Below are positions 6,961 to 14,322 of a stretch of DNA of 64,000 bases, piece by piece. The stretch spans positions 1 to 64,000 of the forward strand of contig NZ_SIXF01000020.1 of assembly GCF_004310665.1 (NCBI RefSeq), in the 5' to 3' direction. The translations under genes were made by a program, and so were the position numbers. The DNA comes from Pedobacter kyonggii. Lineage in GTDB: Bacteria > Bacteroidota > Bacteroidia > Sphingobacteriales > Sphingobacteriaceae. Numbering within the stretch: the stretch's first letter is position 1; each line of letters opens with the position of its first letter. Under the pieces are notes generated by a model. That model ran no database searches. It saw nothing but the letters and a program-made list of their open reading frames with translations, and was not told the DNA's origin.

Positions 6961-9955
6961 ACTAAGCAAAAAAGCGCTTTTATTTGCTGAAAAAGCAATC
7001 CTGAAGTTAAACTTCAGCCGCTATTTTATTGCTTTTTTATTCGGGCTTATTACATTTAACGCTCCAAAAACCTTGCTTGCTCAAACCACTTACCTCCCCC
7101 ATTATAATACTAAAAATGGGCTGGCCAGCAACAACTGTTATTACATTTTACAGGATAAAAAAGGCTTTATCTGGATTGCAACGGATAATGGATTGAGCCG
7201 TTTTGATGGTACAAATTTCCAGAATTTTACGATCGAAGATGGACTGCCCGATACCCAGATCCTTCAGATGAAAGAAGACAAAGATGGACGCTTGTGGTTT
7301 TTTGCCTTAAACGGCCAGCTCAGCTACTTAAAAGAAGGAAAGTTTTACAACCAGGATAACGACGAACTGCTTAAAAAGCTGAACTTTAATACGGTAATTG
7401 TTTCCTTTTTAGTAGATAAACTTGGCCGAATTTGGCTCGGAACAAACGCCAACCTGATTGTTTGCTGGGACGGTAAAACGATCAAAAAGTATATTTCGCC
7501 TAATCTAAATGACAAGTTTATCAATGCCTTTATACACGAAGATGAGCATGGAAACATATTTGCCTATAGTGACTTAAGCGTTCAAAAGTTTGATGGAAAA
7601 ACTTTTTCGATGGTCAAATCAAAAGTGCAGCCCATTTCCTACATGACTGCTGTCAATTCTACGCACAGATCTTTATTTTATCTGGATGCTGGCGGCTTAA
7701 AACAATATAGACATGGAAGTATCAACGATCTCATACCGATTCCTCAGAATCTGATCAAAAACATGTCGGGATATTTTTATTACGATGTTACTGCCAAAGA
7801 GGTTTGGTTGTCGAATGCCAATGGAGCCTTCGCGCTCAATAAAAGCGGAAAAACAGTACAATATCTTCAGGATATTTCTGTTAACCAGGTCATAAAGGAT
7901 AATAACCAGAACATGTGGTTTGCCACCAATCAGGGAATTTACATGCTCCCTAATGCAAATAATCGCTTATCCATCATTGATGCCGAATCGGGCCTGAGCA
8001 GCAACGTAATTAAAAGCATTACCAAAGATGGAAAAAACCGCCTGTGGCTAGGCACCGATGATGCCGTAATCGATGTGTTAACCATCAATAATTACCAGGT
8101 AGACGAAATAGGTTTAGACGATTTCAAGAAATACAAAACCATTAAACAGGTTACTTTCGACCCAAAAGATCAATCTATATATTTTGCATCCGATTATGGA
8201 ATGGGTGTTTTTAAGAACATTTATAACGGCAGTAATGAAGTAAGTTATTTAAAAGAATCGAACAACTCCATGTTCGTAATTAAACACTTTAGCGTGGGCG
8301 AAAATAACAATCACCTCGCCTTAGCCCTTTCATCAGGTGTTGTTTTCTTATCGGACAGAAGAAATAAATTCGAATTTAACGCTGCTAAGTACCGCGAAAA
8401 GGAAGATTTTTTTAAAGACAGATCTTATCACGTTTTTTACGACCGCGAAGGGAATTTGTGGTTTTCGAATATTAACGGCCTATCTCAATTTTCGAAAGGG
8501 AAATTAATTAAACATTACGAAAATCATCCACTGCTTACCAAAAGGATAAACGATATTCAGCAGCTTGCAGACGGCACTTTGATCTTGGCAACAGATGGTT
8601 ACGGTTTAATTTTCTATAAGAACAGGCAGATTACCCGACAGATTACCCAAAAAGATGGCCTAACCAATAATATCTGCACCAAAATATTTGTAAAAAACAA
8701 CGAAATATGGGTATTAACAAACAAAGGTGTAAATAAAATAGCCGATTATCCTAGTCAATTCAGCGTGACCAATTTCGACTATGGTAAGGATCTTTTGAGT
8801 GATGACATCAACAGCTTGTTTATTGATGATAGCACGGCCTATTTTGCAACAAACAAAGGCCTGATCCTATTTAAGTACAACAATAAAAACATAGTTAAGA
8901 ATCTTCCTAAGGTTTACGTTACTTCTATTATTAAAGATAATGAGCGTTTGCCGATTGATCAAGGTAATTTTACTTTCGAAACTGGTAACAATACCATTCT
9001 ATTTACCTTTAGTGCAGTCGATTTTACCACGAGTGACATAACTTATCGTTACCGCTTAAATGAAAATTCAGCATGGGTAGAAACCCGCACAAGGCGGTTA
9101 GATTTTTCTTCACTACAATCAGGCGATTACATATTTGAGGTAAGTGCCAAAAGCCAAAACGGTAATTGGGGCGAATCGGCAAAAATCGCCTTTACCATTA
9201 AAAAGCATTTTTGGCAAAGCTTATGGTTCTTATCTATTTTGATATTGCTGGTAGCCTATATTTTTTATAAAGTGGCTGTTTATATTACCCGTAAGCAAAA
9301 AGATAAAGAGCAAGAGCAATTGTTGTTAAAAAACAAAGTGCTGATGCTCGAACAACAGGCCTTACAAGCGATGATGAATCCACATTTTGTTTTCAACGTG
9401 ATGAATTCGATCCAGCATTATATCAATACGCAAAATACGGCTTCAGCAAATAAGGTTTTAACGGGCTTTGCCAGATTGATCAGAAAGAACCTGGAGATCT
9501 GTACCAAAAGCTACATCTCTTTAGAAGAAGAACTAGAATACTTAAATCTTTATTTAAAGCTAGAGAAGAACCGTTTTGGCGATAAATTAAAATACATTTT
9601 TAATATTGATGAAGAAATTGATAAAGAAGAAACCTTTATCCCGTCTATGCTGTTGCAACCCTACGTAGAAAATGCAATTTGGCATGGCATTATGCCAAAA
9701 GAAACCGGTGGCGAAATCCTGATCAACATTAAACTGAAAGATGAATTCTACCTTAACATCGAAATTATTGATGATGGGATTGGAATTGACAACTCTTTAA
9801 AGGATAAAAAGGAAACCCACATTAGTAAAGGAATGCAGTTAACCAAAGAAAGATTGCACCTTTTAGGTCAGATTGGAGCAAAACCTATACACTTAAACGT
9901 TAGGCAGAATACCACAAATGGTACAACAGTATCGATTTCTATACCATTAAAATAG
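6950..9955 (+). CDS. sensor histidine kinase with Reg_prop propeller and Y_Y_Y domain
   Basis: This 1001-residue kinase begins at GTG inside the end of the regulator gene. A signal/anchor near residues 22-45 ends at LLAQ. Repeats such as GFIWIATDNGLSRFDG and GRIWLGTN (Reg_prop beta-propeller) follow to about residue 640, then a Y_Y_Y beta-sandwich (about 680-750), one membrane helix (753-775), and a LytS-type kinase with the phosphoacceptor histidine in MMNPHFVFN near residue 807. An ATPase domain with PYVENAIWHG follows. The layout is that of Bacteroidota periplasmic-sensing hybrid-like proteins, but here the LytTR regulator is a separate upstream gene. The ligand is unknown; many relatives sense glycans. 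Confidence 0.92.
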   Translation: MTTKLSKKALLFAEKAILKLNFSRYFIAFLFGLITFNAPKTLLAQTTYLPHYNTKNGLASNNCYYILQDKKGFIWIATDNGLSRFDGTNFQNFTIEDGLPDTQILQMKEDKDGRLWFFALNGQLSYLKEGKFYNQDNDELLKKLNFNTVIVSFLVDKLGRIWLGTNANLIVCWDGKTIKKYISPNLNDKFINAFIHEDEHGNIFAYSDLSVQKFDGKTFSMVKSKVQPISYMTAVNSTHRSLFYLDAGGLKQYRHGSINDLIPIPQNLIKNMSGYFYYDVTAKEVWLSNANGAFALNKSGKTVQYLQDISVNQVIKDNNQNMWFATNQGIYMLPNANNRLSIIDAESGLSSNVIKSITKDGKNRLWLGTDDAVIDVLTINNYQVDEIGLDDFKKYKTIKQVTFDPKDQSIYFASDYGMGVFKNIYNGSNEVSYLKESNNSMFVIKHFSVGENNNHLALALSSGVVFLSDRRNKFEFNAAKYREKEDFFKDRSYHVFYDREGNLWFSNINGLSQFSKGKLIKHYENHPLLTKRINDIQQLADGTLILATDGYGLIFYKNRQITRQITQKDGLTNNICTKIFVKNNEIWVLTNKGVNKIADYPSQFSVTNFDYGKDLLSDDINSLFIDDSTAYFATNKGLILFKYNNKNIVKNLPKVYVTSIIKDNERLPIDQGNFTFETGNNTILFTFSAVDFTTSDITYRYRLNENSAWVETRTRRLDFSSLQSGDYIFEVSAKSQNGNWGESAKIAFTIKKHFWQSLWFLSILILLVAYIFYKVAVYITRKQKDKEQEQLLLKNKVLMLEQQALQAMMNPHFVFNVMNSIQHYINTQNTASANKVLTGFARLIRKNLEICTKSYISLEEELEYLNLYLKLEKNRFGDKLKYIFNIDEEIDKEETFIPSMLLQPYVENAIWHGIMPKETGGEILINIKLKDEFYLNIEIIDDGIGIDNSLKDKKETHISKGMQLTKERLHLLGQIGAKPIHLNVRQNTTNGTTVSISIPLK

Positions 9956-10140
9956 AAAATTTACCGTTTACTCAATTATTAATACCACTCACTAAATAGA
10001 ATCTTGATCGAACCCTGTTTAGCCTTAAACTTGTGTTAGAAATAAACGATAGTGTTTATCAAAGACGTTCTTATAGAATTGATATAGATATTTAATAACC
10101 TAACCTAAAACTATATCTTAATTCAGGTTTCATTTGTGTG
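9956..10140. other. spacer with no visible gene
   Basis: About 185 AT-rich bases lie between the kinase and the terminator at 10146. I see no open frame with coding character, no repeat and no clear promoter. A small RNA ending at that terminator is possible, but nothing in the sequence shows it. Confidence 0.3.
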
Positions 10141-10145
10141 TTGAA

Positions 10146-10181
10146 AGCGGTCTTGTTTTTAAAAGCGAGACCGCTTTTTTT
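10146..10181 (+). terminator. intrinsic terminator upstream of scpB
   Basis: AGCGGTC pairs with GACCGCT across a 16-base loop and is followed by a run of seven T. It probably ends the regulator-kinase transcript or a short RNA in the preceding spacer. Confidence 0.75.
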
Positions 10182-10195
10182 ATGCCCAAAAATTC

Positions 10196-10203
10196 TATTT
10201 TTG
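10196..10203 (+). promoter_or_regulatory. -7 promoter box TATTTTTG for scpB
   Basis: TATTTTTG ends three bases before ATG at 10207. It fits the TAnnTTTG consensus and supports the shorter scpB start. A longer open frame would run back through the terminator hairpin and this box. Confidence 0.65.
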
Positions 10204-10206
10204 TAT

Positions 10207-10773
10207 ATGCTCAATCACAACATTACCAGACACATCGAAGCCCTTGTATTCTCTTCAAGCCAAAGCATCGGTATGCAAGAAATTATACTTGCCCTAAATG
10301 CTGTTTTCAATGAAGAATTTACCGAAACACAGGTATTCGAAAGCATAGAGCAGATTAAAGAAAAATATAGCCATGATGATTTTGCCATCGAATTGGTATT
10401 CTTAAACAATGGTTATCAGTTTCTCACCAAAAAAGATTACCATGAAACGGTTAATCAACTTCAGTTACACCGCTCGAAGAAAAAATTAAGTCAGGCCGCA
10501 ATGGAAACCCTTGCCATTATTGCCTACCGCCAACCGATAACCAAATTGGAAATCGAACAGATTAGAGGAGTAAACTCAGATTATTCAGTGCAACGCCTGC
10601 TGGAAAAAGAGCTAATCAGTATCGATGGAAAAGCAGAAACTCCCGGCAGGCCCATCCTGTACAGCACAAGCACATTATTTATGGATTATTTTGGTTTAAA
10701 TAACCTAAACCAGCTTCCTCAGTTGAAAGACATCGTAAAAGAGGAAAATACTGTTGGAGAAAATGTGGAATAA
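10207..10773 (+). CDS. scpB: segregation and condensation protein B
   Basis: This 188-residue protein matches ScpB, the winged-helix kleisin-associated subunit of the SMC-ScpA-ScpB complex that compacts and segregates the chromosome. Family signatures include QAAMETLAIIAYRQPITK and IEQIRGVNSD in the second winged helix, then a GRPILYSTS segment. The start at 10207 is chosen because the frame upstream encodes a non-family stretch overlapping a terminator, and TATTTTTG sits three bases before it. scpA is not in the window. The next gene is a small acidic protein with its own promoter. Confidence 0.93.
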   Translation: MLNHNITRHIEALVFSSSQSIGMQEIILALNAVFNEEFTETQVFESIEQIKEKYSHDDFAIELVFLNNGYQFLTKKDYHETVNQLQLHRSKKKLSQAAMETLAIIAYRQPITKLEIEQIRGVNSDYSVQRLLEKELISIDGKAETPGRPILYSTSTLFMDYFGLNNLNQLPQLKDIVKEENTVGENVE

Positions 10774-10848
10774 ATAAATTAATTTCTTTGCTTCCAGATT
10801 GTTATTAAAAAAAGTTTTTTTGTATTTTTAAACTATAAAAGCAATTTT

Positions 10849-10856
10849 TATTTTTG
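10849..10856 (+). promoter_or_regulatory. -7 promoter box TATTTTTG for the acidic small protein
   Basis: TATTTTTG ends four bases before ATG at 10861. Together with the terminator at 11074-11107 it makes this small gene a single transcription unit with almost no leader. Confidence 0.65.
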
Positions 10857-10860
10857 TGTT

Positions 10861-11052
10861 ATGAAAGCGCCAAAGAAACTACCAACTAAGCCGACTACCA
10901 AGAAACAGGTAGACGAAGATGATGATCTTGAAGATGACGATATTCAAACAACGAAAAAGAAGCCTCAAGATGATGACGATGATGATTTTGATATGCCATT
11001 AGATGATCTTGACAACTTCGATAATTTCGACGATGACGACGACGACTATTAA
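10861..11052 (+). CDS. very acidic small protein, unknown function
   Basis: The 63-residue product begins with a Lys/Pro/Thr-rich stretch (MKAPKKLPTKPTTKKQ). It then becomes almost pure acid: runs of Asp broken by a second short basic patch (TTKKKPQ) and a few Phe, Leu and Ile (FDMPLDDLDNFDNFD). No fold family is recognisable and it is probably disordered. It is a real gene by context: an exact promoter box four bases upstream and a strong terminator 22 bases downstream. Its charge pattern suggests binding of a basic partner or metal, but no function can be assigned. Confidence 0.75.
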   Translation: MKAPKKLPTKPTTKKQVDEDDDLEDDDIQTTKKKPQDDDDDDFDMPLDDLDNFDNFDDDDDDY

Positions 11053-11073
11053 TATTTAAAAAACATATATTTG

Positions 11074-11107
11074 AAAAAGCATCCTCCCGCTTGGTAGGAT
11101 GCTTTTT
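11074..11107 (+). terminator. intrinsic terminator of the acidic small gene
   Basis: AAAAAGCATCCT pairs with AGGATGCTTTTT across a 10-base loop and ends in a T run. It lies 22 bases after the stop codon. The A-rich left side makes it usable on both strands. Confidence 0.85.
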
Positions 11108-11124
11108 AATTTTAAAATCTGCCC

Positions 11125-12243
11125 ATGCAAGTTATACCAGTAAGCAATCCATCACTAAAAAAAGACTTTCTAAACACACCCAAAATCCTATATAAAAACG
11201 ACAAAAACTGGATCTGTCCCTTGGATAGTGAGGTAGAAAATGTTTTTAACGCAGAAAAAAACACCTTTTTCGCGCATGGAAAATGTACACGCTGGATTTT
11301 AAAAGATGATGCAGGAAAACTGATCGGTCGTGTTGCAGCTTTTATTAATGAAAAAAAAGCCTACCACAACGACCAACCAACCGGTGGTATGGGATTTTTT
11401 GAATGTATTGATAATGAAAAAGCTGCCTTTCTTTTATTCGATACAGCCAAAACCTGGTTAACCGAAAACGGAATGAAAGCAATGGACGGTCCGATTAATT
11501 TTGGCGAAAACGATAGCTTCTGGGGCCTATTGGTTGAGGGCTTTACCCCTCCTTCTTTCGGAATGAACTATAACTTTCCATACTATCAGAAATTTTTCGA
11601 AAAATATGGCTTTGTTACCGAATACGAACAATTGACCAACCATATTAACCTAACTATTCCCTTCCCAGAACGTTTTACAAAAATTGCCAACTGGGTAAGA
11701 AATAAACCAGGTTATACTTTCGAATATTTCAGTAAAACCAATTCGAGCAAATACATTAACGATTTAATGGAAATTTATAACGATGGCTGGCAGGATTTCG
11801 AAAACTTTGTGCCTATTAAAAAAGAAACGCTCGAAGAAAGCTTTAAAAGCATGGAACCTATTATGGATGAACATTTGATCCAGTTTGCCTACTTTAATGG
11901 CGAACCGGCATCTTTTGTGGTATTGATTCCCGATGCGAACCAGATGATTAAAGGTTTTGATGGAAAACTTGGCTTAATTGAAAAATTAAAGTTTGCTTAC
12001 CGCCGCTGGGTGGGCGTTACCCGCATGAGGGCAATTGTAATGGGTACCAAACCTAAGTTCCAAAAACATGGCCTGGAATCGGTACTTTTTATCCGTTTAG
12101 GCGAATACGTACTTCCTAAAAACCAGTACAAAGAGCTTGAATTGAGTTGGGTAGGTGATTTTAACGAACAGATGATTGCCATCCATAAAGCCACCGGTGC
12201 TACCTTTGGTAAAAAGCACCTTACCATGCGGAAAATCTTTTAA
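11125..12243 (+). CDS. GNAT-like acetyltransferase family protein (YghO-like), unknown substrate
   Basis: This 372-residue cytoplasmic protein resembles a widespread Bacteroidota family annotated as N-acetyltransferase-like. Notable segments are GKLIGRVAAFINEKKAY, DGPINFGENDSFWGLLVEGF, and a C-terminal part (MGTKPKFQKHGLESVLF, LSWVGDFNEQMIAIHKATG) that looks like an acyl-CoA binding GNAT half. No signal peptide or membrane helix is visible. It stands alone between the terminator of the acidic gene and a palindromic repeat. The substrate is unknown and the assignment is by overall resemblance. Confidence 0.6.
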   Translation: MQVIPVSNPSLKKDFLNTPKILYKNDKNWICPLDSEVENVFNAEKNTFFAHGKCTRWILKDDAGKLIGRVAAFINEKKAYHNDQPTGGMGFFECIDNEKAAFLLFDTAKTWLTENGMKAMDGPINFGENDSFWGLLVEGFTPPSFGMNYNFPYYQKFFEKYGFVTEYEQLTNHINLTIPFPERFTKIANWVRNKPGYTFEYFSKTNSSKYINDLMEIYNDGWQDFENFVPIKKETLEESFKSMEPIMDEHLIQFAYFNGEPASFVVLIPDANQMIKGFDGKLGLIEKLKFAYRRWVGVTRMRAIVMGTKPKFQKHGLESVLFIRLGEYVLPKNQYKELELSWVGDFNEQMIAIHKATGATFGKKHLTMRKIF

Positions 12244-12250
12244 ATTAAAT

Positions 12251-12349
12251 CGTCATTGCGAGAAGGCTTTTCAGCCGACGAAGCAATCTTAATTCGGTAG
12301 TATTTATCTAATTGAAAGATTGCTTCGTCGTTCCTCCTCGCAATGACGA
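12251..12349. repeat. palindromic intergenic element CGTCATTGCGAG...GAAGCAATCTT
   Basis: The left arm, CGTCATTGCGAGAAGG then CGACGAAGCAATCTT, is matched by the right arm AAGATTGCTTCGTCG followed by CTCGCAATGACG, with about 25 bases between them. It sits between two converging genes, where it could also act as a bidirectional terminator. I know similar ATTGCGAGG/GAAGCAATC elements from many bacterial genomes. Confidence 0.8.
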
Positions 12350-12362
12350 TTTTGCCGAGAAC

Positions 12363-13295
12363 TTAGCCTGCACTTTTATATTTCGGCAGATTAATTAAAA
12401 GTACACTTCCTAAAATAATCACTAAACCAATAATCTGCGTAAGGCCGATCACTTCGTTGGTAAAAGTTAAACTCAGTAAAACAGCCACTACCGGGTTTAC
12501 ATATGCATAGGTGCTCACTTGCGTAGCCGGGCGCACCTTTAACAGCCACACATAAGCACTAAATGCTACAATTGAACCAAACAGAATAAGGTAAACAATA
12601 GATAGCCAGGCATCAAGTGAAATATTCCTCCAATCGAGTAATTTAAACTCAGATTTCAAAAAACCTCCAGGTAAAAAAGCTAAACTCGCCATTAACATCT
12701 GCCAGCCTGTATTTACCGATACCGAACTACCCGTGGTTGGATGATATTTTGAGTAAAGCGATCCCCCAGCCCAGGCTATTGGCCCGAAAACAAGTAATAC
12801 CATGCCTATAATCTGCAAGTTGCTCTGAGGTTTATCAAGCGCTTGTACAATCTGGCCTCCAAACAAGAGCACTACGCCCAAAAAGCCAATTACTAAACCC
12901 GATACAATGTACTTATTGCTCAGGTTTTCTTTCCAATGCGATTTATCTAAAATAACGAACCATATTGCTGCCGAGGCAACCATAATGGCTACTAAACCGC
13001 TTGGAATAAACTGCTCTACCCAAATCACGATACCGTTGCCAAGGCCCAACATTAAAATGCCGCTTACTGCAGCAATTTTGATGGTTTTTAGGTTAAAAAT
13101 ATCTTCACCATTAATCTTGCACCAGCTTAACATCAGCACTCCCGCAATAGAAAAACGGAAAGCGCCTAAAATAAAAGGTGGGAAACCAGCCAATGCTTTC
13201 TGGATAAAAAAGTAAGTAGAGCCCCAAACGATGTATACTATAGCAAATGCGAAGTAAACCATTACCGGCGATGCTGTTTTATTTAAATTTGCCAT
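12363..13295 (-). CDS. EamA/DMT superfamily transporter
   Basis: This 310-residue membrane protein has about ten hydrophobic segments in two EamA repeats (for example FAIVYIVWGSTYFFIQKAL at the start and AYVNPVVAVLLSL in the second half). DMT transporters move amino acids, nucleosides or other metabolites, usually outward. The upstream Lrp-type regulator ends four bases before it on the same strand, so the two are an operon and the exporter is a likely Lrp target. By analogy with other lrp-eamA pairs an amino acid is the likely cargo, but the sequence does not show which one. Confidence 0.9.
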   Translation of the reverse strand: MANLNKTASPVMVYFAFAIVYIVWGSTYFFIQKALAGFPPFILGAFRFSIAGVLMLSWCKINGEDIFNLKTIKIAAVSGILMLGLGNGIVIWVEQFIPSGLVAIMVASAAIWFVILDKSHWKENLSNKYIVSGLVIGFLGVVLLFGGQIVQALDKPQSNLQIIGMVLLVFGPIAWAGGSLYSKYHPTTGSSVSVNTGWQMLMASLAFLPGGFLKSEFKLLDWRNISLDAWLSIVYLILFGSIVAFSAYVWLLKVRPATQVSTYAYVNPVVAVLLSLTFTNEVIGLTQIIGLVIILGSVLLINLPKYKSAG

Positions 13296-13299
13296 ATGC

Positions 13300-13779
13300 T
13301 TATTTTTCAGGAATTACTAATTTTTGTTGCTCTTTCACGGTCTCCAGTACAATCGTGGTTTTAACCGACAAAATATTCGGAATCTTACTAAATTCATCTC
13401 GCAGTAAAGCCATTAATGAGGCAGAATCTGCTGTCCTCACCTTAATCAGAAAGCAATCATCTCCTGCAATTACGTGTACTTCTTGCACATCAGGTATTTT
13501 TGCCAGTTCGTTTGCCGTATCACTACAGCCCAAACTTTGAGATGATTTCATTGAAATAAAGGCCAGTAATTTTAAATCAAGCGCAATAGGATTTATCCGG
13601 GCATTATATTGGGTAATTACATTCTTCTTTTCCAATTTCTTTACCCGCTCCAACACAGCTGAAGGAACCAGGTCTAATGCTTTCGCTAAATCTACATTCG
13701 AGATCCGCGCATTATCCTGCATAAGTCTGAGTATAGCCAGATCGATATGATCTAAACTAAAATTGTTTTCGATTGCCAT
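13300..13779 (-). CDS. Lrp/AsnC family transcriptional regulator
   Basis: The 159-residue protein has the N-terminal winged helix (LDHIDLAILRLMQDNARISN, LAKALDLVPSAVLERVKKLE) and the C-terminal RAM effector domain (VQEVHVIAGDDCFLIKVR). Such regulators form octamers and sense amino acids. It lies four bases upstream of the EamA exporter, its probable target. The promoter region carries a perfect 12-base inverted repeat at 13801-13844, a good candidate for its own operator. Confidence 0.93.
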   Translation of the reverse strand: MAIENNFSLDHIDLAILRLMQDNARISNVDLAKALDLVPSAVLERVKKLEKKNVITQYNARINPIALDLKLLAFISMKSSQSLGCSDTANELAKIPDVQEVHVIAGDDCFLIKVRTADSASLMALLRDEFSKIPNILSVKTTIVLETVKEQQKLVIPEK

Positions 13780-13800
13780 TCTATAAAATTATAAATTTTT

Positions 13801-13844
13801 AGAATAAAATTCAAAATATTTTAATTAAAAATGAATTTTATTCT
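13801..13844. promoter_or_regulatory. inverted repeat, candidate Lrp operator
   Basis: AGAATAAAATTC and GAATTTTATTCT form a perfect 12-base inverted repeat with 20 bases between arms, 22 bases before the Lrp start. Related half-sites (TATAAAATT at 13783, AGAATTTTATAA just after 13850) flank it. Phased AT-rich half-sites are what an octameric Lrp-type protein would wrap. Binding is inferred. Confidence 0.55.
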
Positions 13845-13898
13845 TTAATAGAATTTTATAATGACAATTAATCGAATAAACAATAGATAAACCGAATT

Positions 13899-14219
13899 TT
13901 ATATCCCCAGTTTATCATACAGATCGATCACTTTTTTACGAAGTTTATTAATCTCTTCTTCTTTGTCTATCAGTTCCTTTTTAAGCGCGGTTAGTTCTTC
14001 AGATGAATTAGATCCTTCTGATTGTCCAGCGATCAGTTGCATTACCGGAACCTTAAAAGTTTTGGAAATCTGGAGTAAACGGGAAATATTGAGATCGGTT
14101 TGGCCTGTCTCTATTTTACAAAAGGCCGGAGTAGAAATATTAAGTTTTTTAGCGGCATCCGCCTGACTTAAGCCTAAGGCCAGCCTGCTTTGCTTAATGT
14201 GATCTCCGATGCTTTTCAT
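13899..14219 (-). CDS. XRE-family helix-turn-helix protein with coiled coil
   Basis: The 106-residue protein has a Cro/CI helix-turn-helix (residues 1-60, with LSQADAAKKLNISTPAFCKI and LLQISKTFKVPVMQL). A short Ser-rich linker leads to a charged coiled coil (EELTALKKELIDKEEEINKL) that probably dimerises. It is close to many short Bacteroidota XRE regulators. It sits downstream of mpl with a hairpin-rich 100-base spacer between, so it may be transcribed on its own. No toxin partner is next to it, so a toxin-antitoxin role is not supported. Confidence 0.88.
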   Translation of the reverse strand: MKSIGDHIKQSRLALGLSQADAAKKLNISTPAFCKIETGQTDLNISRLLQISKTFKVPVMQLIAGQSEGSNSSEELTALKKELIDKEEEINKLRKKVIDLYDKLGI

Positions 14220-14237
14220 ATTTTTTTTTAGATATTA

Positions 14238-14320
14238 GATTTGAGACACATATATATCAAGAGACGTATCAAAGCTACGAGATTTGAGCAAATGAATTCG
14301 TCTCAAATCTCACGTCTCTT
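14238..14320. repeat. nested hairpin made of GAGATTTGAGACG words
   Basis: GAGATTTGAG (14279-14288) and CTCAAATCTC (14302-14311) form a perfect 10-base stem. Outside it AAGAGACGT pairs with ACGTCTCTT. A further copy of the word (AGATTTGAGACA) lies just before. It falls between mpl and the XRE gene, both on the minus strand, and could attenuate read-through. It belongs to the stutter-type spacers seen elsewhere in the window. Confidence 0.6.
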
Positions 14321-14322
14321 AT

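Noticed and set aside
10138-10206. N-terminal extension of ScpB
   Set aside because: The extra 23 residues come from a terminator hairpin and promoter box and do not look like ScpB.
13899-14219. Toxin-antitoxin module with the XRE protein
   Set aside because: No small toxin gene is adjacent; neighbours are mpl and Lrp.
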